The notes under the pieces were generated by a model, which was given only the letters and a program-made list of their open reading frames with translations, had not been told where the DNA came from and made no database searches. Shown here piece after piece: positions 25,460-35,051 of a stretch of 64,000 nt of DNA. The DNA is from an uncultured Latescibacterota bacterium. GTDB taxonomy: Bacteria > Latescibacterota > UBA2968 > UBA8231. How positions within the stretch are numbered: the first letter of the stretch is position 1; each line of letters opens with the position of its first letter. The stretch spans positions 1,240,001 through 1,304,000 of the forward strand of contig OX638377.1 of assembly GCA_951813615.1 (NCBI GenBank). The letters run 5' to 3'. Both the position numbers and the translations under genes were made by a program.

Positions 25460-26899
25460 ATGAATGTACTGCACATCCTATCCGATCAGCACCAAGCGGC
25501 CTGTATGGGCTGCGAAGGCCACGCGCAGGCGCTGACGCCCAACATGGATCGGCTGGCCAGCGAGGGCATGCGCTTTTCAGCGGCGTACACCCAGAATCCG
25601 ATCTGCACGCCCAGCCGCATGAGCATGTACACGGGACAGTACTGCCACAACCACGGGTTCTTCGGTTTGGGTGGCTCGCGCCCGGAGGGGATGCAGAGTT
25701 TTCTCGGCCATTTTAAGCAGCACGGGTACAAGACAGCGGTAATCGGCAAGACGCACGTGCCCAACCAGCCACGCGATTGGCTTCTAGATCACGTTGACTA
25801 CTGGATGTCTGGTACCTCGACGCCGGTGCCGACCGCGGGCGGTCTGTCGCCGTATCAAACATTTTTGGCGGGAGCCGGTCTGTTGGAGCAAAACGACAAC
25901 TTCCGCATCACCGGTTACCCAGCCCAACACCCGGTTGGTCTTCCTCAGAACCAGTTCCGCGCCCGGCCATCAGAGCTGCCGCTGGAGTACAATGTAGAGA
26001 ACTGGTGCGTGGATCGGGCGATTGAATTTATGGAGGGGTGCAAGGGATATCCCTTTTGTATGCAGGTCTCTTTGCCGCGCCCGCACGCGCCTTATACGCC
26101 GGACCAGAAGTTCTGGGATATGTATGCAGACGACATCGCGTTGCCGGAGACCTATTACCAAGATCCGTCGGGGCGTCCGCCGCATTTCCGCGATATGCAC
26201 GCGCGGTTTCAGCGGGCTTGGGAGGGGGAGGAATGGTCGCCGGAGGAGGGGGCGCGCAATATCTGGCGCGGCTATTTGGGCTGCGTGACGCAGGTTGACT
26301 ACTGCATTGGCCGCCTTTTGGACTACCTCGACGAACGCGGGTTAGCCGAAGATACGATCGTCGTCTATAATTCCGACCACGGCGCGTACAGCACTGCTTT
26401 TGGCATTCAGGAAAAGGCCCCCGGCATATGCTCGGAGGCGGTGTGTCGGGTGCCGATGCTCTGGCGGGTGCCGGGCGTTGCAGTCGAAGGGAGGGTTTGC
26501 GACGCGCTGGTGGAAAATGTCGATTTGGCCCCGACGTTTATGAATCTCTGCGGTCTGCCGACGATGGAGGGCATGGATGGGACGGATATCAGCGAGCTTT
26601 TGCGGGGCGGGACCGATCCTGTACACGAGGTGGCAGTCACCGAGCATCGGCACAGTAAGGCGCTGCGCTGGGGTCGGTGGCGCTATGTGCATTATCAGCC
26701 GGAGGATTTCGGAGGCGATTGCGGCGAACTCTATGACTTGGAGGCCGATCCGTACGAGGCTCGCAATTTGTATGGCGAGCAGGCTTACCAAGAGATTGTT
26801 GGGCAGGGCGAGAAGCTCCTGTGCCACTGGCTGATCTCGACGCGGCAGTATCGCACGGCGTTTTTGATGGGGGCGTGGAATGAGGCTAATTACGTCTGA
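25460..26899 (+). CDS. Sulfatase (alkaline-phosphatase superfamily)
   Basis: The ATG at 25460 (MNVLHILSDQHQ) has a GAGG ribosome site; an upstream extension into the sulfatase relic is unlikely. The 479-residue protein has the N-terminal metal-site strand with ILSDQHQ, formylglycine motif CTPSRMSMYTG (Cys 49), GKTHVPNQPRDW, the second metal cluster VVYNSDHGAY and the C-terminal WRYVHYQPEDFGGDCGELYDLEADPYEARNL, typical of type I sulfatases, cited here as separate pieces. No signal peptide is seen, so it may be cytoplasmic. Maturation needs a formylglycine-generating enzyme, none of which is in this window. It probably desulfates a small glycan or phenolic compound. Confidence 0.92.
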   Translation: MNVLHILSDQHQAACMGCEGHAQALTPNMDRLASEGMRFSAAYTQNPICTPSRMSMYTGQYCHNHGFFGLGGSRPEGMQSFLGHFKQHGYKTAVIGKTHVPNQPRDWLLDHVDYWMSGTSTPVPTAGGLSPYQTFLAGAGLLEQNDNFRITGYPAQHPVGLPQNQFRARPSELPLEYNVENWCVDRAIEFMEGCKGYPFCMQVSLPRPHAPYTPDQKFWDMYADDIALPETYYQDPSGRPPHFRDMHARFQRAWEGEEWSPEEGARNIWRGYLGCVTQVDYCIGRLLDYLDERGLAEDTIVVYNSDHGAYSTAFGIQEKAPGICSEAVCRVPMLWRVPGVAVEGRVCDALVENVDLAPTFMNLCGLPTMEGMDGTDISELLRGGTDPVHEVAVTEHRHSKALRWGRWRYVHYQPEDFGGDCGELYDLEADPYEARNLYGEQAYQEIVGQGEKLLCHWLISTRQYRTAFLMGAWNEANYV

Positions 26900-26918
26900 T
26901 AAGTTCTCGTATCAGACG
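26893..26918. repeat. Hairpin overlapping the sulfatase stop codon
   Basis: CGTCTGATA (26893-26901) and TATCAGACG (26910-26918) are perfect 9-nt inverted arms with an 8-nt loop; the stop codon lies in the left arm. No T run follows, so it may stabilise mRNA or be a weak terminator. Confidence 0.5.
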
Positions 26919-27021
26919 CCTCGCGCAAAGGGGAGGTGTTGGTGTTTTTCGCAGAGGTCTATATAGGCAAATAACGTACGAAATAGTCTTTTTAACTCAA
27001 TAACTTCTAAGAGGAGATAAA

Positions 27022-28506
27022 ATGGCAGATAAACGCCCCAATATTCTGTATATCATGACTGATGACCATGGAACGGGAGCCTTGAGCTGCTATGGCAGTC
27101 AGATTAACCACACCCCCAATATGGATCGGATTGCCCATGGTGGAATGCGTCTGGACAATTGTTATGTGACTTACTCTTTGTGTTCGCCTAGCCGCGCATC
27201 CATATTGACCGGAAAATACGCACATCTCCACGGACAGACATCAATTGGGGGGAATATTTTTGACGGCTCGCAGCAAACATTCCCCCGTCTATTACAGGAA
27301 GCGGGATATCAGACCGCGATTATTGGAAAATGGCACCTGCACAGCATACCAACGGGCTTTGATCACTATAGCGTAATGTGGGGACAAGGTTCTTATTTTG
27401 ATCCCAAATTTATCGAACCTAGCGAACTTGGTCCTGTATGGAAAGAAAGTCGGGGATATTCGACAGATCTGGTAACTGACAAATGCCTAGATTGGCTCAA
27501 AGGACGAGATGCCGATAAACCCTTTATGCTTCTGTGCCATTTTAAGTCGCCCCATTACAACTGGGAGCCGGATGAGAAACACAAAGCGATGTTCGAGGAT
27601 GAAACCATTCCCGAACCAGAGACATTTGACCACGATTTCGGAGACAGTCCAGTTCCGCCCGAAGCCCTGCAGGTCAAGCTGGAAACAGTACATGAACAGT
27701 GGAATATCACGCACTGGGATGCTATGCCCGAAGGATTGTCCATGCAGGATCAGAAACACAGAAACTACCAGTACTTTATCAAGGATTATCTCCGTTGTGT
27801 AGCCGCGGTAGATGATAATATTGGGCGGCTGCTCGACTACCTCGACGAACAGGGCTTGGCCGAAGATACGATTGTGGTATATACCTCAGACAATGGGATG
27901 TTTCAGGGCGAACACGGATGGGTCGATAAAAAAATGATGTATGAGGAGAGCCTACGGGTTCCATTTTTAATCCGCTATCCCAGAGAAATTGAAGCGGGAT
28001 CCCATACAAATGACATGGTGATCAATCTCGACTATGCACCGACCTTTTTGGAATACGTCGGGCAGCCTATTCCCGCGGACATCCAGGGAAGAAGTCTCGT
28101 GTCCCTCCTGAGAGGGCACACGCCGGATGATTGGCGAACTGCGTTTTACTACCAGCATTTTGATATCGAGCCAGATGGCGAATTGGCCAACTGCGGCGTA
28201 CGGACCAAAAATTTCAAATTGATCTGGTACAACCACAACTACGACCATTACCAGCTTTTCGATTTGGAAGCAGACCCCAGCGAGACACGAGATGTATCGG
28301 AAGACCCTGAGTACGCCTCAACAGTATCCTACATGAAAGTCTTGCTGTGGGCGGAACGCGAAAAAATGGGCCTAACAGACGAAATAGAACAGCAGATTTT
28401 TAACAGTGGAAACGTGCCACAGACGCGCGAGCAGATGAATGCGTTGCTGGCGATGGTAGATACCAATACCGCTAAGAATAAGACCGCTTCTTGGCGTGGG
28501 CAGTAG
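27022..28506 (+). CDS. Sulfatase (alkaline-phosphatase superfamily)
   Basis: This 494-residue protein has a strong AAGAGGAGAT ribosome site. It carries NILYIMTDDHGTGALSCYGS, the formylglycine motif CSPSRASILTG (Cys 54), GKWHLHSIPTGFDHY, DTIVVYTSDNGMFQGEHGW and the C-terminal FDLEADPSETRDVSEDPEY, all diagnostic of type I sulfatases. No export signal is visible. It lies 122 nt after another sulfatase but is not a close copy of it, and its base composition is noticeably more A+T-rich, suggesting separate origin. The HAD hydrolase follows 19 nt downstream and is probably co-transcribed. Substrate unknown. Confidence 0.93.
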   Translation: MADKRPNILYIMTDDHGTGALSCYGSQINHTPNMDRIAHGGMRLDNCYVTYSLCSPSRASILTGKYAHLHGQTSIGGNIFDGSQQTFPRLLQEAGYQTAIIGKWHLHSIPTGFDHYSVMWGQGSYFDPKFIEPSELGPVWKESRGYSTDLVTDKCLDWLKGRDADKPFMLLCHFKSPHYNWEPDEKHKAMFEDETIPEPETFDHDFGDSPVPPEALQVKLETVHEQWNITHWDAMPEGLSMQDQKHRNYQYFIKDYLRCVAAVDDNIGRLLDYLDEQGLAEDTIVVYTSDNGMFQGEHGWVDKKMMYEESLRVPFLIRYPREIEAGSHTNDMVINLDYAPTFLEYVGQPIPADIQGRSLVSLLRGHTPDDWRTAFYYQHFDIEPDGELANCGVRTKNFKLIWYNHNYDHYQLFDLEADPSETRDVSEDPEYASTVSYMKVLLWAEREKMGLTDEIEQQIFNSGNVPQTREQMNALLAMVDTNTAKNKTASWRGQ

Positions 28507-28525
28507 GCTAGCGTAGTTTTCGTTG

Positions 28526-29374
28526 ATGACCTCTCCCCTATACGTTTCCGATTTAGACGGCACTCTGCTGCGCAACGATACTTCGCTATCTCAGTACAGC
28601 AAGGAGACCCTCAACGCGCTGTTGGATCAGGGTTTGCTTTTCACCGTGGCGAGCGCCCGCAGCATAGCCTCCATGCGCCACATACTGGTTGATTTACCTC
28701 TGCGCTTGCCGGTGGTCGAATTCAACGGTGCCTTTGTTTCCGATCTGGCCAGCGGCCAACACTATCTGATCCACGATCTGCACCGCGACGTTTTGTCCGA
28801 GTTGTGGCAACAAATAACCGACGCAGGCTACGTTCCCTTTATCTCGACTTACGACGGCACAGTTGACCGCCTCTACTACCGCGATAGCGATATTACCAAC
28901 GACGGCATGGCTTGGTATCTACAGAATAGGCGACTCCACCAAGATCCGCGCCTGTGCTATTTAGCCGACTTGCAATGCGGCCTCGACGACCAAGTGGTCT
29001 GTCTCACCGTTATCGGCCCGGGGCCGGAACTGGAGCAATTGGATGAGGCGATCAACCAGCGGCACGCCAAGCGGATCCAGACTCATTGCTACGAGAATCA
29101 GTACTCGCCTGGTTGGCACTGGTTGACCATCCATGATGCTCGCGCCACCAAAGAGCAGGGTATCCTGAGTCTCAAGCGTATGCAAAGACTGGAAGACAGC
29201 CGCCTAGTCGTCTTTGGCGACCAAGTAAACGACATGGACATGTTCAAGATGGCTGACGAGGCCCTAGCAGTGGCCAATGCGATTCCCGCTCTTAAGGAAC
29301 AGGCTACTGGGATTATCGACACCAATGAAGAAGACGGGGTGGTCCGGTATATAAGTGCCCGTTGGGATGAATAA
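28526..29374 (+). CDS. HAD-superfamily (Cof-type) phosphatase
   Basis: The ATG at 28526 is preferred to the TTG one codon earlier. The 282-residue protein has the HAD nucleophile motif VSDLDGTLL (Asp 9, Asp 11), motif II VASARS, a large Cof-type cap (residues 85-190) and motif IV VFGDQVNDMDMFKMA, followed by AVANAIPALKEQATGI. Cof-type enzymes dephosphorylate sugar phosphates, nucleotides or pyridoxal phosphate. It lies between a sulfatase and an abutting Nudix gene (its stop is directly followed by the Nudix ATG), so a housekeeping or metabolite-repair role is plausible. Confidence 0.92.
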   Translation: MTSPLYVSDLDGTLLRNDTSLSQYSKETLNALLDQGLLFTVASARSIASMRHILVDLPLRLPVVEFNGAFVSDLASGQHYLIHDLHRDVLSELWQQITDAGYVPFISTYDGTVDRLYYRDSDITNDGMAWYLQNRRLHQDPRLCYLADLQCGLDDQVVCLTVIGPGPELEQLDEAINQRHAKRIQTHCYENQYSPGWHWLTIHDARATKEQGILSLKRMQRLEDSRLVVFGDQVNDMDMFKMADEALAVANAIPALKEQATGIIDTNEEDGVVRYISARWDE

Positions 29375-29824
29375 ATGCACTTGGAGCCGCCAAAACATAT
29401 CGTCGCTGCTGGAATGCTCGTGGAACGGGGAGACGAAGTGCTGCTGGTTAAAACAGAAAGAAGGGGATGGGAGTTTCCAGGTGGCCAAATCGAGGAAGGG
29501 GAATCCGTCCTCGATGGAGTCATCCGCGAAGTTAGAGAAGAGGCTAACGTCGTGGTTTCGGCTGATCGACTTGTCGGCGTGTATAGCAACCTCAGCAATC
29601 ATCGAGTGATATTCGATTTTCTTGGTTCTTGGTTGTCTGGGGACGCCCAGATAGGAGAAGAGACGCTCGATGTTGCATGGGTTCAAAAGACAGAGGCCAG
29701 TAAGATGATAGATCACCCTGTTTACAGCCGAAGGCTTCAGCAGCTTTTGTCCTTTGATGGACGGGTTTTGTTTCAGTCGTACGCGACATCTCCCTTCACA
29801 ATACATGATCAGAAGTTTGTCTAA
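29375..29824 (+). CDS. Nudix hydrolase
   Basis: This 149-residue protein begins immediately after the HAD stop. The Nudix box spans residues 37-59 (G37, E43, REVREEANV at 51-59), with the usual final Gly replaced by Ala/Asn; the metal-binding Glu residues are retained. It should hydrolyse a nucleoside-diphosphate-linked substrate or oxidised nucleotide; the sequence does not tell which. It is most likely translated together with the HAD phosphatase. Confidence 0.9.
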   Translation: MHLEPPKHIVAAGMLVERGDEVLLVKTERRGWEFPGGQIEEGESVLDGVIREVREEANVVVSADRLVGVYSNLSNHRVIFDFLGSWLSGDAQIGEETLDVAWVQKTEASKMIDHPVYSRRLQQLLSFDGRVLFQSYATSPFTIHDQKFV

Positions 29825-29837
29825 TCGAGGAGGCAAT

Positions 29838-31655
29838 ATGTACGAACAATTAGAGATACACTACGAAGGACAGACGGAATTCATCGCCACGGATCAGGAG
29901 CGCAAGCCCTTGCAGCTATTCGTCGCTTGTCCGGCGGGCTTGGAAGCTGGTGCTGATGTGCGGGTTTCGATCAGCTCTTTCCATTCCTATTCCCGCAAGT
30001 GGACGCTTGAAGATCCTTTTGTCGAAGGGGGGGAGGGCGTGGTGGTGTTGGGTCACGGATTGGCGCGCGATTGGACCGATATGACGCGAGGCGGCGATGG
30101 GCCGGCTGGCGGCGGGTTGGTGGGACGGCCGCTCAATGAGCTCTACTTGTGTACCATCCAAGTTACCAAGTCGTTAAGCGCGGGGGCGCGGCTTGTCTTT
30201 CCATTTGGCGTGGTGCCATCGGCGCACGCGGATATAAGCGGTGCCTTGCAAGTGCGGGTGCGGCGACCTGAAGCCGAGATTTTCGAGAAGGTGGGAGATC
30301 CGATTCCACTGAGCAACGCTCCTGGTATTCTGACGCGGCTGGAAGGGAGGATTTCTGCTACGACGGATGCGGAGGGGAAGCGCAGGGTCGTAGTTTATGC
30401 GACGGATGATCATATCAATCCAATACCTAGCTACCGGGGGACGGTGACTTTGCAGGCCGACGGCGCGGTTGTCGGGTTACCCGATGAGGTAGTAATTGGT
30501 GCCGATGGACGAGGTGTAGTTGAGGGCATTGCAGTGCAGGCTGACGGTCCAGTCCGCATCACCGTGCGCGATGTGGAGCGCGATTTAGAAGCTCAGAGCG
30601 GTCCGGCGCAAGCAGTCGGCGAGCGCGGCCACTACTTCGGCGGTATCCATTTCCACACGCGGCTTTCGGTGGATGGCGACCGGGAGCCGCGCGCGGCTTA
30701 CGCCTATGCCCGCGACTTTCTCAATCTCGACGTGATCGCGATGACGGACCACGCGCCAATTGGCCCCGGATGGGCCGAATGCTTGGCGGTTAATGAGGAA
30801 TTTTACGAGCCGGGCCGCTTTGTGACGATCCCCGCGTGGGAAAGCTCCAATGCCTACGGGCACGCCAACCTCTATCTGCGTACGCCGGAGGTCGATGGCG
30901 GCACTTGGCACTGGAAACCGGATCTTTGCCCCTCGGAAGTGACTTGGGACGAGGACGTGGTCATGGTGCCGCATCATCCCAACTGCGGACAGCCCATCGA
31001 GTACGGCAAGCACCGCGAGGTCATGGGCAAGACGTTTTACTGGTCTCAATACCACTGGGAGTTCCCTAACAAGCGAGCCAGATTGGTAGAAATCGTCCAG
31101 GGGAGGGGCAATTTTGAAGCCGACGCGCTAGATGATTACTGGGGTATTCGCCTAGGAGAGTTGGGTGCTTCGGTGCAGGATGCCTTCGCCCAAGGCTGGC
31201 GTTTGGGATTTGTGGCCGGGACTGACAACCACCAGGGACACCCGACGCAAAATCCGGGAGGTTACGTGGGGATGACTTGTTTCCGGGCGACGGAATTGAC
31301 CCGCGAGGCCGTGTGGCAGGCAATGGACGAGCGCTGGACCTACGCGACTTCGGGCGTGCCGATCGTCTGCGACTATGCGGTCAACGGCATACGCTCGGGT
31401 GCGGAGGGGGCGTTGGCAGAAGGCGAGCAGATGCATTTTTCCGCTAGCTTGCACGGGACTGCGCCGATTGAGCGGGTGGAGATCATTGCAAACGGGCAGT
31501 GCGTCTGGCAGGACGCGCCCAACGCTTGGGACGTGGAAATCGACGGGGCTGAATTGCCAGCGCCAGAGGGCGCGTGGACCTATTACTATCTGCGGCTGCG
31601 GCAACAGGATGGGCACCGGGCGTGGCTGAGTCCAGTGTGGTTGGACCGGGGATGA
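29838..31655 (+). CDS. DUF3604 / PHP-like metal-dependent hydrolase family protein
   Basis: The start is placed at ATG 29838, directly after GAGGAGG; the longer reading overlaps the Nudix gene and lacks a ribosome site. The 605-residue protein has a beta-rich N-terminus (1-250) and a PHP-like domain from about residue 265: HYFGGIHFHTRLSVDGD (His271, His273), DVIAMTDHAP, MVPHHPNCG, VEIVQGRGN and FVAGTDNHQGHP. This set of His/Asp clusters is characteristic of DUF3604 proteins. It is followed by beta-strand sequence (the last 90 residues). No signal peptide is seen. The reaction is not established for the family. The stop overlaps the ywbE start as ATGA. Confidence 0.83.
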   Translation: MYEQLEIHYEGQTEFIATDQERKPLQLFVACPAGLEAGADVRVSISSFHSYSRKWTLEDPFVEGGEGVVVLGHGLARDWTDMTRGGDGPAGGGLVGRPLNELYLCTIQVTKSLSAGARLVFPFGVVPSAHADISGALQVRVRRPEAEIFEKVGDPIPLSNAPGILTRLEGRISATTDAEGKRRVVVYATDDHINPIPSYRGTVTLQADGAVVGLPDEVVIGADGRGVVEGIAVQADGPVRITVRDVERDLEAQSGPAQAVGERGHYFGGIHFHTRLSVDGDREPRAAYAYARDFLNLDVIAMTDHAPIGPGWAECLAVNEEFYEPGRFVTIPAWESSNAYGHANLYLRTPEVDGGTWHWKPDLCPSEVTWDEDVVMVPHHPNCGQPIEYGKHREVMGKTFYWSQYHWEFPNKRARLVEIVQGRGNFEADALDDYWGIRLGELGASVQDAFAQGWRLGFVAGTDNHQGHPTQNPGGYVGMTCFRATELTREAVWQAMDERWTYATSGVPIVCDYAVNGIRSGAEGALAEGEQMHFSASLHGTAPIERVEIIANGQCVWQDAPNAWDVEIDGAELPAPEGAWTYYYLRLRQQDGHRAWLSPVWLDRG

Positions 31656-31846
31656 ACGGAACGAGACGGGCCGATATAGAGCGTGGGATGCGCGTTGCCA
31701 TCGTGCAGAAGCAGGATCAGCGCACGGGTCGGCTAACCGAGGGCGTGGTGCGGGACATTCTGACCAAGTCGGCGACGCACCCGCACGGGATTAAGGTGCG
31801 CTTGGAGAGCGGCGAAGTCGGCAGGGTCAAGCAGGTGAGCGGTTAG
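31652..31846 (+). CDS. ywbE: YwbE family protein
   Basis: This 64-residue protein begins at ATG 31652, overlapping the preceding TGA. The whole sequence matches the YwbE/DUF2196 pattern: RRADIERGMRVAIVQKQDQ, RTGRLTEGVVRDILT, HPHGIKVRLESGEVGRV. It is a small basic KOW/SH3-like protein of unknown function found in many bacteria. A longer in-frame reading from 31574 would lie inside the DUF3604 gene and is rejected. It is convergent with the next gene and overlaps its stop by 3 nt. Confidence 0.92.
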   Translation: MNGTRRADIERGMRVAIVQKQDQRTGRLTEGVVRDILTKSATHPHGIKVRLESGEVGRVKQVSG

Positions 31847-33738
31847 AAGTAGTAGAAAGAATAGACCAAAGACGACCCGCCCACGCCGACGCAAGCCCCC
31901 ATGATAAACCCCAGAAAGAGCGGCCGCACTTTCCTATAGAGAATGACCCCTCCGTAGCTGATCAGGATCGATTTAACGAGCCAGGCGAGGAACATCCCAA
32001 ACCAGTCGCCGCGCACGGTATTGGTCAGGGCCACGGCCAGCCCTACCGGGTGCAGCGGCCAGCCGGCGAGGCGGTGTTGGGCCAAGGAAAGCAGTCCGGC
32101 GAGGCCCGCACCGATGCCGGTGAACAGGGTGGTCAGGTGTTGGGGTGGGTGTGGGTTGTTGACCGTTTTGGCGACCCAGCCCCACTTGCTCAGCGGCGAG
32201 TTGATGTAGTACCAGCGGAAGCCGTGCATCATGCCGTGCTGATAGCCCAGCCAGATATAGACCACAATGGTGGTGATTGCGCTGACGACGAGGGCGGAGG
32301 CGAGAAAGAACAGCAACTTGCGGGCGCTGATCTTTTCCTTGACCTCCTCGCAGACCTTGAAGGCGTGGGCCATCGTGCCCATGAAGAACAGTTGCACGTC
32401 CGCGGCCCAGACCATGTTGAGCCCCATAGCGGTGAGACCCTTATCGCCGAAATAGGCCGTGCCGAAAATATTGGTAAAGAGCGGCGGGATGGAATGAGGC
32501 GCGCGCAGCCGTCCCAAGCCGGTCTGCACCAGCAAGCGCGCCGTGCCCAAGAAGACCAACAGCGCGACCAGCAGAAAGGCCAAGCTCCAGCCGAGGGAAA
32601 GGCCGGTGGCGTGGAGGAAGTACGCCATATAGACCAAGCCGACAACGCCCATCAGCGCCGAGGTGCGCGGCGAGGGCAGGTGTGTGTTTGGACCTCTTGC
32701 GCCGCTGACTATAGTGTGCCACTGGTCTTTGAGGAAGTCGCGCGACATCCACAGCGACGAGAGGATCAGGAAGATGAGCGCCCCCATCTGCTGATGCGAC
32801 ATCAGCACGGAGACCTGCTGGTGCGGCTGGGCAGGGAGGTTGACGCCAACCCCGAAAAAGCCCAACAGGCCGTGTTCGAGATAGACGAGGATGTGAAAAA
32901 GCCAGACGCTCAAGAGCACGTTGAGGTTGAGCAAGTAGCCTAGGCCGACGACGAGGAAGTTGACGTTGATCCCATAGGAGATGCCGATGCGGCGCAAAAA
33001 AATGCGCGTGGAGGGGATGCCGAAGTTATTGATGGTCTCAAAGTCGAACACTTGGTCGAGCATGTTGACGGTCGGGATGATCCAGGCGATGAAAAACCCG
33101 ACCCAGAACAGCGGGTTCCTAAAAAGGCTTTTGGCTGGGTTTTCCACGCTATCGACCATTGCCGTTGGTACTACGGCCAAGGGATAGACCAAGCGCTCGC
33201 CGCTGGCCCATTGGTGGTGGAGTAGGGCGATGAGCGAGAAGCTGACCAAGAAGAAGGCGACCATGAACAGGCCCCAGAAAATAGAAGGGCCGAGCCAGGC
33301 ATCCCACGGCAACGGCGCACCTTCTGGGGCACCTTCGAAGAGGTTGCGGATCATCTCTAGGTCGCGCGGGGCGGCCCAGTCGGGGATGTGGTCCCAGAGC
33401 AGTTCGCGCCAGTTGTTTTCCGGGGTGGCGTAGTAGAAGACGCCGGCGAGTAAGGGGATAAAATAGCCGCCAAAGCCCATGGTCGGCATGACTGTGGCCA
33501 CCATCAGTGCGGCGTAGATGAGGGCAAAAGTCGAAGTCGGCAGCCGCAGGAAGGGCCGGATCAGCGCGAGCAGGAGAGCGGTAAGCGCGACCCAGAACAG
33601 GGCGAAGATGACGCCGACGGTGTTGAAGTGATCGGCGTAGCCCGAGTAGTGGTCGAGCAGGATGTAGCTGCGCACCCCGATGAAGTTGTGGCCGACGCAC
33701 AGCGCCATGGCCAGCGTCCATTCGAGGGCGGAGCGCAT
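31843..33738 (-). CDS. Polytopic membrane protein of the DUF6785/DUF6784 type
   Basis: The ATG at 33738 shares a base with the TGA of the binding-protein gene; a GTG one codon earlier is possible. About 631 residues with a dozen or more hydrophobic spans. Conserved landmarks shared with the protein at 40518-42458 are GGxFYYATPENxW, a LVYPLAVVPTAMV / LLFPMAVLPLEMS pair, LNMVWAADVQLFFM / LNFAWAADVRTFVM and a C-terminal WPLHPVGLAVAL / FPIHPIGMTLGM. The fold resembles oligopeptide-transporter-like carriers, but the family has no settled function. Being the last gene of an importer operon and coupled to the binding protein, it may be a second transporter for the same compounds. Confidence 0.85.
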   Translation of the reverse strand: MRSALEWTLAMALCVGHNFIGVRSYILLDHYSGYADHFNTVGVIFALFWVALTALLLALIRPFLRLPTSTFALIYAALMVATVMPTMGFGGYFIPLLAGVFYYATPENNWRELLWDHIPDWAAPRDLEMIRNLFEGAPEGAPLPWDAWLGPSIFWGLFMVAFFLVSFSLIALLHHQWASGERLVYPLAVVPTAMVDSVENPAKSLFRNPLFWVGFFIAWIIPTVNMLDQVFDFETINNFGIPSTRIFLRRIGISYGINVNFLVVGLGYLLNLNVLLSVWLFHILVYLEHGLLGFFGVGVNLPAQPHQQVSVLMSHQQMGALIFLILSSLWMSRDFLKDQWHTIVSGARGPNTHLPSPRTSALMGVVGLVYMAYFLHATGLSLGWSLAFLLVALLVFLGTARLLVQTGLGRLRAPHSIPPLFTNIFGTAYFGDKGLTAMGLNMVWAADVQLFFMGTMAHAFKVCEEVKEKISARKLLFFLASALVVSAITTIVVYIWLGYQHGMMHGFRWYYINSPLSKWGWVAKTVNNPHPPQHLTTLFTGIGAGLAGLLSLAQHRLAGWPLHPVGLAVALTNTVRGDWFGMFLAWLVKSILISYGGVILYRKVRPLFLGFIMGACVGVGGSSLVYSFYYF

Positions 33739-35039
33739 CACTTGCTTCCCTTGCGCCCGGCCTCCCAGTCGTCGTCGAGCATTTTGATCAGCGCATCAAT
33801 GTCGCGATTACCGGCCTGGATCTCCTGCATGATGCGGGCCAAGGTGAGGACGAAGCCGGTGGGAGGGTAGTCCTCAATCGAGATGAAGTAGCCGGGCGTC
33901 CAGCCCCAGTGGTCGAGGTTAGTGCTCATGCGCTCGAAGAGATGCTGGGTCGGCCCCCAAGTGCTTTTGGGGCCATCGACGCCTGCGATTTGGGTGGCGT
34001 TGAGCAACATGCCCTCGGCGTTGAGATACGCCTGATAGACTGGTGGGTGGTAGTAGGCGTTGAGTACGGCGAGGGCCTTGTCGTAGTAGGGCCCTTGGGC
34101 GCTGGAGGTCATGGACCAGCCGCGCTGCTGGTTGGAGGTGTTGATGAAGAGGGGTTGGTGGCCGGTCATGGAGGGAATGGGCCAGTACTCGATTTCAAAG
34201 TTGACCTGTAGCGGCTCGACGTCGCCGCTCATCCAGCAGCCCATCATCCAAGTGGCGGCGTGCTCGTTGAAGAAGTCGCGTTGTTCTTCGTTGTACCCAT
34301 CGCTCAGCGAGCCTTTCTCGACGAAGTTGTCGATAAGCGCGATCATGTGTTCCATGATGGGGCGCATCAGCGGGTCGGTGGCAAAGGTGATTTCGCCTCG
34401 GTCGCGGCGCACCGTCCAAGAAGGCTCGTCGGCTGGGCGAGTTGGGTCGTAGAGGTTGGTCTGGATCGCGTAGGAGAGGGGTACCCCGGCCGACCACTCG
34501 CGCCCCCCATAGACGAGGGGCTTGTACCCAGCGGCTTTTATCTGGTGCAAGGCAGCGATAAAGGCGTCCCAAGTCTGCGGCGGCTCGGTGATGCCGGCTT
34601 CGGCCCAGATGCGCTTGTTGACGGCGATGCCGGTGATCTGACGGCCGACTTGGGCCGTGTAGTACTGGCCGTTGTGCAACGGCGGCAAGTTTTGGCCCAC
34701 CCGGTCGTAGATCGCGCGGGGGATGGGGAGCAGGTGGTCGCCATTGGCTAGGAATTTGGTGTAGTCGAGGGTCATTACCACGTGGGGCAGGTCGCCGGTG
34801 GCAATAGCGCGGCGGTAGTACGCGCCGGCGTCTTCGTTGCCCAAGTCGATCAGCTCCAGCGTCCAGCCGGGGTTCTGGCGCTCGAAGGTGGCCTTCCAGA
34901 TGTCCCAGTGGACCTGGAAGCCGGGTCGGCCGCCGATGTTGCGGGTGACGCGCACGACGCTGGCGTCTTCCTCGCTAGTGCAGGCTCCGAAGGCGAGGAG
35001 AGCGGCGAGGGTAAGGGTTGCGAATTTGGCAAAGGGCAT
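33738..35039 (-). CDS. Sugar ABC transporter solute-binding lipoprotein (CUT1 type)
   Basis: This 433-residue protein has lipobox LLAFGACTSE (Cys 20), so it is anchored outside the inner membrane. Family 1 solute-binding features include FERQNPGWTLELIDLG, DLPHVVMTLDYTKF, GIAVNKRIWAEAGITEPPQTWDAF and a late AYLNAEGMLL region. It follows the two permease genes (12 nt gap) in the order permease-permease-binding protein, and its stop overlaps the DUF6785-like start. The substrate is unknown, probably an oligosaccharide. No ATPase gene accompanies the operon; a shared MsmX-like ATPase elsewhere is the usual solution. Confidence 0.9.
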   Translation of the reverse strand: MPFAKFATLTLAALLAFGACTSEEDASVVRVTRNIGGRPGFQVHWDIWKATFERQNPGWTLELIDLGNEDAGAYYRRAIATGDLPHVVMTLDYTKFLANGDHLLPIPRAIYDRVGQNLPPLHNGQYYTAQVGRQITGIAVNKRIWAEAGITEPPQTWDAFIAALHQIKAAGYKPLVYGGREWSAGVPLSYAIQTNLYDPTRPADEPSWTVRRDRGEITFATDPLMRPIMEHMIALIDNFVEKGSLSDGYNEEQRDFFNEHAATWMMGCWMSGDVEPLQVNFEIEYWPIPSMTGHQPLFINTSNQQRGWSMTSSAQGPYYDKALAVLNAYYHPPVYQAYLNAEGMLLNATQIAGVDGPKSTWGPTQHLFERMSTNLDHWGWTPGYFISIEDYPPTGFVLTLARIMQEIQAGNRDIDALIKMLDDDWEAGRKGSK

Positions 35040-35051
35040 GGAGTGAAATCC

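Noticed and set aside
29754..29837. N-terminal extension of the DUF3604 protein into the Nudix gene
   Set aside because: No ribosome site; GAGGAGG directly precedes ATG 29838.
32050..32943. A 297-codon rightward frame inside the DUF6785-type gene
   Set aside because: Low-complexity acidic/Gln-rich product antisense to a conserved membrane protein.
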